The notes: generated by a model from the letters alone, not told the origin. Counted from the first letter of the stretch, positions 1 through 5,073 are shown. The stretch: DNA of 9,088 bases from Caulobacteraceae bacterium UBA6225 (GCA_002441055.1 DJWR01000230.1:20754-29841), one strand, 5' to 3'. Numbers and translations: made by a program.

Positions 1-58
1 GATGAACGCCGACCGCTTCGACCTCCCCCGGGAGAAGCGCCTGGCTGGCGCCCACTAA
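1..58 (+). CDS. C-terminal end of an unidentified gene
   Basis: The frame ending at the TAA at 56-58 is open to the left edge. It reads MNADRFDLPREKRLAGAH in its visible part, and nearly every third codon base is G or C, as in the real genes of this window. A strong hairpin follows within ten bases, which fits a gene end. The ATG at position 2 may be internal rather than a start. Too little is visible to name a product. The call rests on codon bias and the downstream hairpin. Confidence 0.45.
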   Translation, partial: MNADRFDLPREKRLAGAH

Positions 59-63
59 GGGAA

Positions 64-99
64 TCCCCGCCGCGACGCCTTCGGGCGTGGCGGCGGGGA
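64..99 (+). terminator. Strong GC hairpin after the partial gene
   Basis: A 16-bp stem pairs 64-79 with 84-99, with a single G-G mismatch, around a stable TTCG tetraloop at 80-83. There is no T-run after it, so it is not a textbook intrinsic terminator. Its place six bases after a stop codon and about 70 bases before the next start suggests transcript termination or 3'-end protection. Confidence 0.6.
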
Positions 100-166
100 G
101 CCTGCCGGCGCAACCGCGTCGCCCCCGAAACGTTGAGGCTGTCCCGCAACTTACGGAGCCTCCCCG

Positions 167-565
167 ATGAAACTGACCAAAGGCGCCCTCGTGGCCGTCG
201 TCGACGGCGAGAAGCTGGCCCTCTTCGAAAATGTCGGGGCCCAGGACGTCGACCTGAAGGCCAAGGCGACCCCCGACATCCCAGATCGGGTCTCCGGGGC
301 GCCTGGCCGCATTTCCAGCGACGCCAATCCTGACAACGACACCCAGGCCGAGGACGGCTTCGCCATGGGGGTCGCCGACGCCCTGAACCACATGGTCCTG
401 ACCCACAAGGCCGAGGCCCTGCTGGTCATCGCCGCGCCCAAGACGCTCGGTCAGCTCCGCAAGGGCTGGCACAAGGAGACCGAGGCCCGCCTGGTGGGCG
501 AGATCGCCAAGGACCTCACCGGCCACACCACCGACCAGATCGCCACGGCGATCCAGAACGCCTGA
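167..565 (+). CDS. Host attachment family protein (baeRF-like)
   Basis: The 132-residue product matches the 'protein required for attachment to host cells' family (Host_attach; related to the bacterial archaeo-eukaryotic release-factor-like baeRF families). The N-terminal strand segment ALVAVVDGEKLALFEN (residues 7-22) and the C-terminal block from LLVIAAPKTLGQLRK to VGEIAKDLTGHTTDQI are the typical conserved parts, and length is normal for the short family members. There is no signal peptide or membrane segment, so it is probably cytoplasmic. The name is historical, and the biochemical role is unsettled; the release-factor-like fold hints at an RNA or ribosome link. The ATG at 167 has GGAG eight bases upstream. 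The gene looks monocistronic, between two hairpins. Confidence 0.85.
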   Translation: MKLTKGALVAVVDGEKLALFENVGAQDVDLKAKATPDIPDRVSGAPGRISSDANPDNDTQAEDGFAMGVADALNHMVLTHKAEALLVIAAPKTLGQLRKGWHKETEARLVGEIAKDLTGHTTDQIATAIQNA

Positions 566-578
566 GGCTTGAACTTCA

Positions 579-608
579 CGAGGCGGGGCGATCCTTCGCT
601 CCGCCTCG
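579..608. terminator. Bidirectional hairpin between convergent genes
   Basis: A 13-bp stem (579-591 with 596-608, one G-T wobble, loop TCCT) lies between the stop of the host-attachment gene at 565 and the stop of the convergent GFA gene at 615. Its position suits a shared terminator for both strands. No long T-run is present on either side. Confidence 0.65.
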
Positions 609-614
609 CAGCCC

Positions 615-1058
615 TCACCCAGCCCGACGCGCCGCATAGGCGCCCATCAGCCGGCCATAGTCGGCGGGGTGAGGAAAGCCCTCGAACCCTTCCACCGCCG
701 GCGTGCTCGCCCAGGGCAGCTTTTCGGCCGTCATGGTCTCCATGAACGGCTCCAGCCCCGATGGATCATCGAACAGGGTCGCACGCACATTGACGAACAG
801 GTCAGCGCCCTCGGGCCGAGTGAACATCCAGCTCATGCAGTGCGGACAGAAGAAGTGCCGCGTCGCCCCATGCAGCCCGCCGATAACCGGCTCCCCGGCC
901 GTCACCTCGAAGTCGCCGGCCGCGAACAGCGCGCTCAGCGAAAACGCGCTGCCGGTCATCTGCTGACACCCCCGGCAATGACACGCCATGGTCACCTTCG
1001 GCCCCTCGGACGCCCGGAACCGCACCTGGCCGCAACGGCAGCCGCCTTCTCTGGTCAT
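615..1058 (-). CDS. GFA/CENP-V family zinc-binding protein
   Basis: A 147-residue protein of the glutathione-dependent formaldehyde-activating enzyme (GFA)/CENP-V fold. The zinc ligands are visible: C7-x-C9 in GGCRCG, C26-H-C28-x-x-C31 in ACHCRGC, and C71-x-x-C74 in FFCPHC, followed by the typical SWMF. Members bind structural and catalytic zinc; for most, including this one, the substrate is unknown, and true formaldehyde activation should not be assumed. The frame is open further upstream. I place the start at the ATG at 1058 because GGGGGA lies six bases before it; in-frame ATGs at 1064 and 1079 are alternatives and would add two or seven residues. The gene lies downstream of the toxin-antitoxin operon on the same strand, but a terminator separates them. 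Confidence 0.85.
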   Translation of the reverse strand: MTREGGCRCGQVRFRASEGPKVTMACHCRGCQQMTGSAFSLSALFAAGDFEVTAGEPVIGGLHGATRHFFCPHCMSWMFTRPEGADLFVNVRATLFDDPSGLEPFMETMTAEKLPWASTPAVEGFEGFPHPADYGRLMGAYAARRAG

Positions 1059-1118
1059 AGTCATTCCCCCATCATTCATGCGCCATGGACCAGGTCGCGC
1101 AATGCGACCCTGCTGGCC

Positions 1119-1146
1119 AAAAGCAAACCGCCGACCTATCCGGCGG
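1119..1146 (-). terminator. Intrinsic terminator of the toxin-antitoxin operon
   Basis: On the minus strand a CCGCCG/CGGCGG stem (1141-1146 with 1128-1133) and a 7-base loop are followed by TTTGCTTTT (1127-1119). This is the only hairpin in the window with a clear T-rich tail. The loop contains the TAG stop of the toxin gene. Confidence 0.7.
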
Positions 1147-1426
1147 ACGGCCATTGCTGGGTGGCGTGCAGCACCCGCAGAATGACCACAGCGCGACCTA
1201 CTTCCGCATAGACCACGATGTAGTTTGGCCGAGCGATCATCTCGCGGGTGCCGGCGACTCTTCCCGGCCGATAGAGCTTAGGCCGCGTGGCCAGCCTGGA
1301 AACCTTGACCTCAATCTCATTTTTCAACCGCTGGGCGGCGTCGGGATTGTCGTCGGAGATATAGTCCAGGATCGCGAACAGATCGCCGCGCGCCGCCGCG
1401 CGCCATTCAATCGACCGGGCGGTCAC
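1136..1426 (-). CDS. ParE/RelE family toxin of a type II TA system
   Basis: A 96-residue ParE/RelE-superfamily toxin. The family signature is clear: an N-terminal helical hairpin (ARGDLFAILDYISDDNPDAA, residues 12-31), the RPGRVAGTRE block (residues 53-62), PNYIVVY (67-73) and the C-terminal strand ILRVLHATQQWP (82-93). These proteins inhibit growth either by poisoning gyrase (ParE type) or by cleaving mRNA on the ribosome (RelE type). The sequence pattern is closer to the ParE/addiction-module group, but the target cannot be read from sequence. The start is taken as GTG at 1426: the conserved fold begins there, GGAAG lies upstream, and it gives a 20-base overlap with the antitoxin gene, typical of translational coupling. 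An in-frame ATG at 1537 would add an unsupported 37-residue extension lying inside the antitoxin gene. Confidence 0.87.
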   Translation of the reverse strand: MTARSIEWRAAARGDLFAILDYISDDNPDAAQRLKNEIEVKVSRLATRPKLYRPGRVAGTREMIARPNYIVVYAEVGRAVVILRVLHATQQWPSAG

Positions 1427-1712
1427 GCCGCTTCCGGTCGATCTGCGCCTGGGCTTCGTCCATGACTTGCTGGTGGGGCGCTGCGGGGCTTGTCTCAGCC
1501 AGGGCCTCCTGCACCTTCGCCCGGAACCAGGCGTCATGAGCTTCAGGATCGGACGTGAGTCCGGCCGGTAACCCCCCTTCCCTGACGATGCGGGTCAACA
1601 GGATGCGCACAGCGTCTGAGACCGTAAGACCGACCCGGGCGAGCTTCTCCGCGGCGTCGGCCTTCAACTGCTCGTCGACGCGAACATGGAGCATTGAGGT
1701 TTGCGCGGCCAC
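1407..1712 (-). CDS. RelB/DinJ family antitoxin
   Basis: A 101-residue antitoxin with an N-terminal ribbon-helix-helix DNA-binding domain. The strand MLHVRVDEQLK (residues 7-17) is followed by helices ADAAEKLARVGL and TVSDAVRILLTRIV, then the GGLP motif typical of RelB/DinJ proteins. The C-terminal half is charged and helical, as expected for the toxin-wrapping segment. It should neutralise the downstream toxin and repress its own operon. The start is GTG at 1712: GGAGGA sits six bases upstream, and the fold begins directly after it. A longer reading from a TTG at 1766 would run through the operator and is rejected. The gene comes first in the operon, overlapping the toxin gene by 20 bases. 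Confidence 0.88.
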   Translation of the reverse strand: MAAQTSMLHVRVDEQLKADAAEKLARVGLTVSDAVRILLTRIVREGGLPAGLTSDPEAHDAWFRAKVQEALAETSPAAPHQQVMDEAQAQIDRKRRDRPVD

Positions 1713-1718
1713 GTCTGA

Positions 1719-1724
1719 TCCTCC
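1719..1724 (-). promoter_or_regulatory. Shine-Dalgarno site deciding the antitoxin start
   Basis: GGAGGA on the minus strand lies six bases before the GTG at 1712. It is one of the strongest ribosome binding sites in the window and settles GTG rather than the upstream TTG as the antitoxin start. Confidence 0.8.
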
Positions 1725-1740
1725 AGTGAGTCGCTCAACC

Positions 1741-1762
1741 TTGTCTCTCAAATGAGATACAA
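1741..1762. promoter_or_regulatory. Palindromic operator of the TA operon
   Basis: A 22-bp inverted repeat has 10-base arms (TTGTCTCTCA and TGAGATACAA, one mismatched pair) around an AA centre. It lies 28 bases before the antitoxin start and overlaps the probable -10 element. RelB-type antitoxins bind such sites to autoregulate; that use here is inferred from position. Confidence 0.65.
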
Positions 1763-1782
1763 TCAAGAGCCTTCAGGAACAA
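1754..1782 (-). promoter_or_regulatory. Candidate promoter of the TA operon
   Basis: On the minus strand TTGTTC (1782-1777) and TATCTC (1759-1754) are 17 bases apart, a plausible sigma-70-like -35/-10 pair. The -10 half lies inside the palindromic operator, which would explain repression by steric block. The match to consensus is only moderate. Confidence 0.4.
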
Positions 1783-1810
1783 GTGGCGGTGCAAGATGGC
1801 TTCCTGGCCA

Positions 1811-2389
1811 TCACGCCCGCCCACCCGCCAGCACATCCAGCGCCACGGCCACCAGCGCCTCGATCCGGCCCACCTCCCGCTCGCTGGCGACGGCTTCGCG
1901 GGGCGTCAGCTCCTGGCCGCAGACCAGGTCGCAGGCGCTGACCAGGTCGGTTTGGTCCCAGAGCCTGGTCCGCAGCGCCGCCAGCCTTGCGGCGGCCTGG
2001 GCCGAGCCCTCGGCGGCCATCAGCAGCACCTCTTCCCGCGTGCCTGGCCCCGCAGGACCGCCCCCACCGGGGCGCACGTCCAGGGTCGAGCGGATGGCGC
2101 CTTCCCGCGCGGTCCGGCGATAGAGGGCGCCATAACGCTCGCCTGCCGACTTCTGCGCCGCACTGATCCGCCCCTTGCGCGCGAGCCAGTCGAGCCCGGT
2201 CTGCCGACGATATGGCCGGCCAGGGCTAGGCGGCCCCTCGAAGACTGCGCCGCGAGCCTCCGACAGGCCGACGGTCTCGGCCACGCCCTCGGCCACCTCC
2301 GCGGCCTCGGCCCGGTCCCGGGCGCGGGTTTCCAGGGCCTGCAGCCGCGCCCGCGTCCGGGCGGCGGGGTCAAACACCGCCCCCCTCAT
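1811..2389 (-). CDS. DUF6456-like protein, possible phage/GTA-type regulator
   Basis: A 192-residue protein, last gene of a three-gene operon divergent from the S24 repressor. Residues 8-45 form a charged helix (ARTRARLQALETRARDRAE). A block YRRQTGLDWLARKGRIS (60-76) leads into AGERY (82-86), then a glycine/proline-rich turn. The C-terminal third is helical and ends in EREVGRIEALVAVALDVLA. The WLARKGR...AGERY and final ALDxLA patterns resemble the DUF6456 family found in alphaproteobacterial and phage-like regulators; this is a resemblance by eye. The start ATG at 2389 overlaps the previous gene's stop (ATGA). A reading from 2632 would add about 80 glycine-rich residues that are the shadow of the preceding gene. 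A link to GafZ/GafA-type gene transfer agent activators is a hypothesis. Confidence 0.7.
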   Translation of the reverse strand: MRGAVFDPAARTRARLQALETRARDRAEAAEVAEGVAETVGLSEARGAVFEGPPSPGRPYRRQTGLDWLARKGRISAAQKSAGERYGALYRRTAREGAIRSTLDVRPGGGGPAGPGTREEVLLMAAEGSAQAAARLAALRTRLWDQTDLVSACDLVCGQELTPREAVASEREVGRIEALVAVALDVLAGGRA

Positions 2390-2595
2390 GGCCGCCCCCG
2401 CGACACCACCGCGTCGGCCAGGCGGTAGACCGCCTCGCTGGCCGCCCGCTCCCCTTCCAGGATCACCAGGCCCGCGGCCGTATGGGCCAGCAACTCCTTC
2501 AGAAACTGCGCCCGGTCGCCCGGCGTGCGATGGCCCAGCGCCTGGGCCACAACGCTGCCCGCGTCCCGCGGCGCCTCCCCCATGGCCGCGCTCAT
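2386..2595 (-). CDS. Small helical protein of unknown function
   Basis: A 69-residue product, middle gene of the three-gene operon. Both ends are coupled by four-base ATGA overlaps: its ATG at 2595 overlaps the stop of the 108-residue gene, and its TGA overlaps the start of the DUF6456-like gene. Such exact packing on both sides is the main evidence that it is real. The sequence is predicted helical with an amphipathic stretch RAQFLKELLAHTAAG and a second helix SEAVYRLADAVVSR; there is no signal peptide or membrane segment. A second ATG four codons in is possible. I do not recognise the family. A partner or regulatory subunit of the flanking proteins would fit. Confidence 0.65.
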   Translation of the reverse strand: MSAAMGEAPRDAGSVVAQALGHRTPGDRAQFLKELLAHTAAGLVILEGERAASEAVYRLADAVVSRGRP

Positions 2596-2918
2596 GGCAG
2601 CAGCCCCGGCCAGGTGAGCGGCAGACCCACATGGACGCCGCTGCGCCCGATCCGCCGCTCCGTCAGGGCCGGAAAGCCCCCCTCCGCCAGGACGGCGGAC
2701 ACATGGCGCTCATGATGGGCGAACCGCGGCTGGGCCTCGCCGACGCCCCGGGCCACCTGGCCGCGAAAGGCCCGCTCCAGCCGCGCCACATCCCCGTCGC
2801 CGAGCCGCAGCAGGGCGCGGATGCGCGGCGGCGAGGCCCCGCCCCGGCGCAGGTTGGCGTAATCCCCCAGGCTCGTGGGGCTTCGGGCTGGCGCCCGGTG
2901 AGACTGTGTCTGTTCCAT
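2592..2918 (-). CDS. Unknown 108-residue protein divergent from the S24 repressor
   Basis: First gene of the three-gene operon, sharing a promoter region of 87 bases with the repressor gene. After a short polar N-terminus, residues 17-55 (starting SLGDYANLRRGGASPPRIR) look like helices that could form a small DNA-binding unit, with RALLRLGDGDVARLERAFRG as the clearest helical pair; this is inference. The C-terminus ends in a hydrophobic tail, PLTWPGLLP. I choose the ATG at 2918. The open frame continues upstream through the operators and antisense to the repressor gene, which cannot be coding. A candidate promoter puts the transcription start at or next to this ATG, so the message may be leaderless. 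In a phage it would hold the cro-like or early-activator place. No firm family is recognised. Confidence 0.68.
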   Translation of the reverse strand: MEQTQSHRAPARSPTSLGDYANLRRGGASPPRIRALLRLGDGDVARLERAFRGQVARGVGEAQPRFAHHERHVSAVLAEGGFPALTERRIGRSGVHVGLPLTWPGLLP

Positions 2919-2924
2919 GGGCCG

Positions 2925-2953
2925 ACTGTATTTTTCATACATACACTCGGCAA
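2925..2953 (-). promoter_or_regulatory. Candidate promoter of the three-gene operon
   Basis: On the minus strand TTGCCG (2953-2948) and TACAGT (2930-2925) are 17 bases apart. The -10 half coincides with one half-site of operator O1, so bound repressor would block it. The expected transcription start falls about at 2918, the A of the start codon, implying a leaderless or nearly leaderless mRNA, which is common in Caulobacter relatives. Confidence 0.4.
2926..2942. promoter_or_regulatory. Repressor operator O1 (CTGTA-N7-TACAT)
   Basis: Weaker member of a three-site family: CTGTA (2926-2930), seven bases, then TACAT (2938-2942), one base from symmetry. It lies just before the start of the three-gene operon. 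Same spacing as O2 and O3. Confidence 0.6.
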
Positions 2954-2958
2954 GCGGA

Positions 2959-2979
2959 AACTGTATCCTATGTACAGTT
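2959..2979. promoter_or_regulatory. Repressor operator O2 (AACTGTA-N7-TACAGTT)
   Basis: A perfect inverted repeat with 7-base arms, AACTGTA and TACAGTT, around a 7-base spacer. It lies between the divergent repressor gene and the three-gene operon, 35 bases centre to centre from O1. Likely binding site of the S24 repressor, giving autoregulation and control of the divergent operon. Confidence 0.75.
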
Positions 2980-3005
2980 ATCCCAAGTTGCGCTAGACCG
3001 TCCCC

Positions 3006-3650
3006 ATGAACGACCGTTCCGACCGCCTCCGCCAGGCCCGCCTCGACGCCGGCTACGAGACCGCCGCCGCCGCGGCCGAGGCCTTCGGCTGGAACCGCAA
3101 CACCTACGCCTCCAACGAGAACGGCAATGCGCCCTTCTCCTATCGCAAGGCCAAGGACTATGCGGCGGCCTTCGGGGTTAGCGCTGAATGGCTCTATGAC
3201 GCGGCCGGCCCCGTGCGGGCCTCGGCGCTCGCCGGCTACGTCCCCATCCTCGGTCGCGTTGGCGCCAATCCCGAGGGTGTCGTTCTCTTCGCCACTGGCC
3301 AGGATGCTGGCGATCTGGCCCCCATTCCCCCCGGCGGCACCGAAAAGGCCGCCGCCCTGCGGGTGGTCGGCCACTCCATGCGCGGCCTGGCCGACGACGG
3401 CGCCCTGATCTATTTCGAGGACCAGCGCACCCCGCCGACGCCCGACATGCTGGGCCATGTGGTGGTGGTGGAGATCGACACCGACGAGGTGCTGGTCAAG
3501 CGCCTGCTGCGCGGCTCCCGCTCGGGCCTCTACGACCTGGAAAGCGTCGCCGGTCCTACCCGCCAGGACGCCCGCCTGCGCTGGGCCGCCCACATCACCG
3601 CCATCATCCCGCCCTTCCAGGCCCGGCGGATCATCCAGTCGGCGCTCTAA
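3006..3650 (+). CDS. Phage-type repressor, HTH (XRE) plus S24/LexA-like domain
   Basis: A 214-residue CI/C2-like transcriptional repressor. Residues 5-65 form an XRE-type helix-turn-helix domain (RLRQARLDAGYETAAAAAEAFGWNRNTY, then GVSAEWL). Residues 77-205 form the S24 dimerisation/auto-cleavage domain. The catalytic dyad is present: Ser124 in VVGHSM and Lys165 in VLVKRLL, 41 residues apart as usual. The expected cleavage dyad in the GRVGAN segment (residues 83-88) reads Ala-Asn, not Ala-Gly or Cys-Gly, so RecA-triggered self-cleavage may be lost; an Ala-Gly at 76-77 sits earlier than normal. Three matching operators surround the gene. No clear Shine-Dalgarno site precedes the ATG at 3006. 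Length and domain order are normal for prophage repressors. It may be the RogA-like repressor of a gene transfer agent, a hypothesis. Confidence 0.88.
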   Translation: MNDRSDRLRQARLDAGYETAAAAAEAFGWNRNTYASNENGNAPFSYRKAKDYAAAFGVSAEWLYDAAGPVRASALAGYVPILGRVGANPEGVVLFATGQDAGDLAPIPPGGTEKAAALRVVGHSMRGLADDGALIYFEDQRTPPTPDMLGHVVVVEIDTDEVLVKRLLRGSRSGLYDLESVAGPTRQDARLRWAAHITAIIPPFQARRIIQSAL

Positions 3651-3675
3651 CGTCTGCACTTCCGGTTGCAGATTG

Positions 3676-3692
3676 CTGTACTTATTATACAG
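3676..3692. promoter_or_regulatory. Repressor operator O3 (CTGTA-N7-TACAG)
   Basis: A perfect CTGTA/TACAG inverted repeat with a 7-base spacer, eight bases before the ATG at 3701. Read on the minus strand, it matches O2 beyond the arms (AACTGTAT-NN-TA-N-GTACAG-NN-ATC in both). Its spacer contains TATTAT, a possible -10 element. It implies that the repressor also controls the downstream gene. Confidence 0.7.
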
Positions 3693-3700
3693 TTCCGGCC

Positions 3701-4117
3701 ATGAATCTCCACGCCTCCGCCCCAGACCTCCTTACCGCCTGCGCCGCCCTCGACGCCGCCGACCACGCCCTCTGGACGCAAGGTCAGACCCGCCGCTCCT
3801 GGGGAGTCGCCTGGGCCGGCCTTGGCCTCGAGCCGCCTCGCCGCCGCGCGCCCGATCAAATCCGCCGCGCCGCCGAAGCCCGCCTCGCGGCCGAACGGAC
3901 CTGGGCCGCCTCCCGCGAGGGTCGGCTCAAGACCGCCCTGGCCGACCTGCAGGCCGCCGCCCGCGCCCTCGACCATCAGGCCGAAGCCCTGCGAGAAGCC
4001 GCCTCCCGCGGCCACGCCGAAACCCACGCCGCGGCCCCCCGCAGACTGAGACGCTTGTCGCAGGAAGCCCAGGCCGCGATCGGCGCCCTGCGCATGGTCC
4101 GTAGCCTGCTGGCCTGA
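3701..4117 (+). CDS. Unknown coiled-coil-like protein under operator O3
   Basis: A 138-residue, alanine- and arginine-rich, almost wholly helical protein with no signal peptide or membrane segment. Residues 55-105 (from QIRRAAEARLAAERTW through LADLQAAARALDHQAEALRE) show heptad-like spacing of leucine and alanine consistent with a coiled coil, and the basic C-terminus ends RRLRRLSQEAQ...LRMVRSLLA. An unusual segment, WTQGQTRRSWGVAWAGLGLE (25-44), precedes the helices. I do not recognise the family. The gene starts eight bases after operator O3, with no Shine-Dalgarno site, so a leaderless message is possible. The operator ties it to the S24 repressor, so it is probably expressed with the divergent operon when repression is lifted. 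Confidence 0.65.
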   Translation: MNLHASAPDLLTACAALDAADHALWTQGQTRRSWGVAWAGLGLEPPRRRAPDQIRRAAEARLAAERTWAASREGRLKTALADLQAAARALDHQAEALREAASRGHAETHAAAPRRLRRLSQEAQAAIGALRMVRSLLA

Positions 4118-4172
4118 GCCGGGCCTATGCTGACGCCCAGGCGCCCGCCAGAGGCGCCGCAGGGAGTAGCCC

Positions 4173-4994
4173 ATGGCCCCATTCGACACAGACGCCCACG
4201 CCGCCCGCATCGAACGCGACGGCTACACCGTCCTGCCAAACCTCCTCGACGCCCAGGAGCTGGAGGCCGTGCGAACCGCGCTGGCCCCTCACCTGGGCGG
4301 ACACCTAGGCCGCAACGCCTTTGAGGGCTACGCCACCGAGCGGGTCTATACCCTGGTGGCCCGGGGCAAGGTCTTCGAAGACCTGACCGAGCACCCCCAT
4401 ATCCTGGCCCTCCTCGACCGCTTCCTGCTGCCCGGCTACCTGCTCACCGCCAGCCAAGCCATCGCCATCCAGCCTGGCGAGGCGGCGCAAGGCGTGCATT
4501 TCGACGACGGCTTCTATCGCCTGCCCAGGCCCAGGCCCGCCGCCAGCCTCAGCGTCATCATCGCCATCGACCCGTTCACCGATCAGAACGGCGCCACCGA
4601 CATCCTGCCCGGCAGCCACCTGTGGAGCGACGCCGAGGTCGAAGCCTTCGGCCGCGATCCGGACGCCGCCAGCCGCCTCATCCCCGCGGTCATGCCGGCC
4701 GGCTCGGCCATCGTCTTCCAGGGCCACATGCTGCACCGGGGCGGGGCCAACCGCTCGGGCGCCCCGCGTCTCGCGCTGACCAACCAGTACTGCCAGCCCT
4801 GGGGCCGCACCCAGGAGAACTATTTTCTCAGCGTGCCGAGGGATCAGGTGCGGGCCATGAGTCCCCGCCTGCAGGGCCTTCTGGGCTACGAAATCTGGCC
4901 GCCCTTCATGGGCCACGTCACCGCCTCCCACCCCCGCAAGGCCCTGGAGCCGGATTTCCTCCCCCCCGTACTGCGCCGACCCGCCGACGTCTAA
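4173..4994 (+). CDS. Phytanoyl-CoA dioxygenase (PhyH) family oxygenase
   Basis: A 273-residue Fe(II)/2-oxoglutarate-dependent oxygenase of the PhyH family. The N-terminus, IERDGYTVLPNLLDAQELEAVR (13-34), is the usual family opening. Iron ligands are His109 and Asp111 in GVHFDD plus distal His188 in GHMLHRGGAN. Arg199 in GAPRLALT is the likely 2-oxoglutarate carboxylate ligand. NGATDILPGSHLW (139-151) is the typical core strand. The enzyme should hydroxylate a small molecule with release of succinate and CO2; the substrate cannot be told from sequence, and phytanoyl-CoA itself is unlikely to be assured. AGGGAG lies six bases before the ATG at 4173. It follows the O3-controlled gene by 55 bases on the same strand and could be read through from it, though a hairpin (4140-4158) lies between. 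Confidence 0.87.
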   Translation: MAPFDTDAHAARIERDGYTVLPNLLDAQELEAVRTALAPHLGGHLGRNAFEGYATERVYTLVARGKVFEDLTEHPHILALLDRFLLPGYLLTASQAIAIQPGEAAQGVHFDDGFYRLPRPRPAASLSVIIAIDPFTDQNGATDILPGSHLWSDAEVEAFGRDPDAASRLIPAVMPAGSAIVFQGHMLHRGGANRSGAPRLALTNQYCQPWGRTQENYFLSVPRDQVRAMSPRLQGLLGYEIWPPFMGHVTASHPRKALEPDFLPPVLRRPADV

Positions 4995-5015
4995 GCCCGC
5001 GTCGCGCCGCGCCCC

Positions 5016-5043
5016 TTGACCTGCGGCCTCAGGGCTCTATCTA
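5016..5043 (+). promoter_or_regulatory. Candidate promoter of the marR-MFS operon
   Basis: TTGACC (5016-5021) and TATCTA (5038-5043) are 16 bases apart, close to a sigma-70 consensus pair. The -10 half lies inside the palindrome at 5036-5053, and the start of transcription would be near 5050. Confidence 0.5.
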
Positions 5044-5053
5044 GCCAGATAGA
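5036..5053. promoter_or_regulatory. Probable MarR operator
   Basis: A perfect inverted repeat TCTATCT-AGCC-AGATAGA lies 20 bases before the marR start and covers the -10 element. A second, weaker repeat (TAGTT-N9-AACTA, 5054-5072) runs up to the start codon. MarR proteins usually bind such palindromes in their own promoter. Confidence 0.6.
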
Positions 5054-5073
5054 TAGTTCGCTTACTTAACTAG

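Noticed and set aside
2390..2632. N-terminal extension of the DUF6456-like gene
   Set aside because: Gly/Arg-rich shadow of the 69-residue gene; the ATGA-coupled start at 2389 is better.
2919..3005. SOS/LexA box of the Caulobacter GTTC-N7-GTTC type near the repressor
   Set aside because: No properly spaced GTTC pair exists in the divergent region or before 3701, so SOS control through the host LexA is not supported.
2919..3659. Upstream extension of the 108-residue minus-strand gene antisense to the repressor
   Set aside because: It would run through both operators and the whole repressor gene; the product is Gly-rich shadow sequence. The ATG at 2918 is used instead.
3457..4104. 215-residue plus-strand frame overlapping the repressor end and the next gene
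   Set aside because: Arg/Pro/Ser-rich out-of-frame translation crossing operator O3; no plausible product.
4305..4931. 208-residue minus-strand frame opposite the PhyH gene
   Set aside because: Antisense shadow; the PhyH frame shows intact iron-binding residues.
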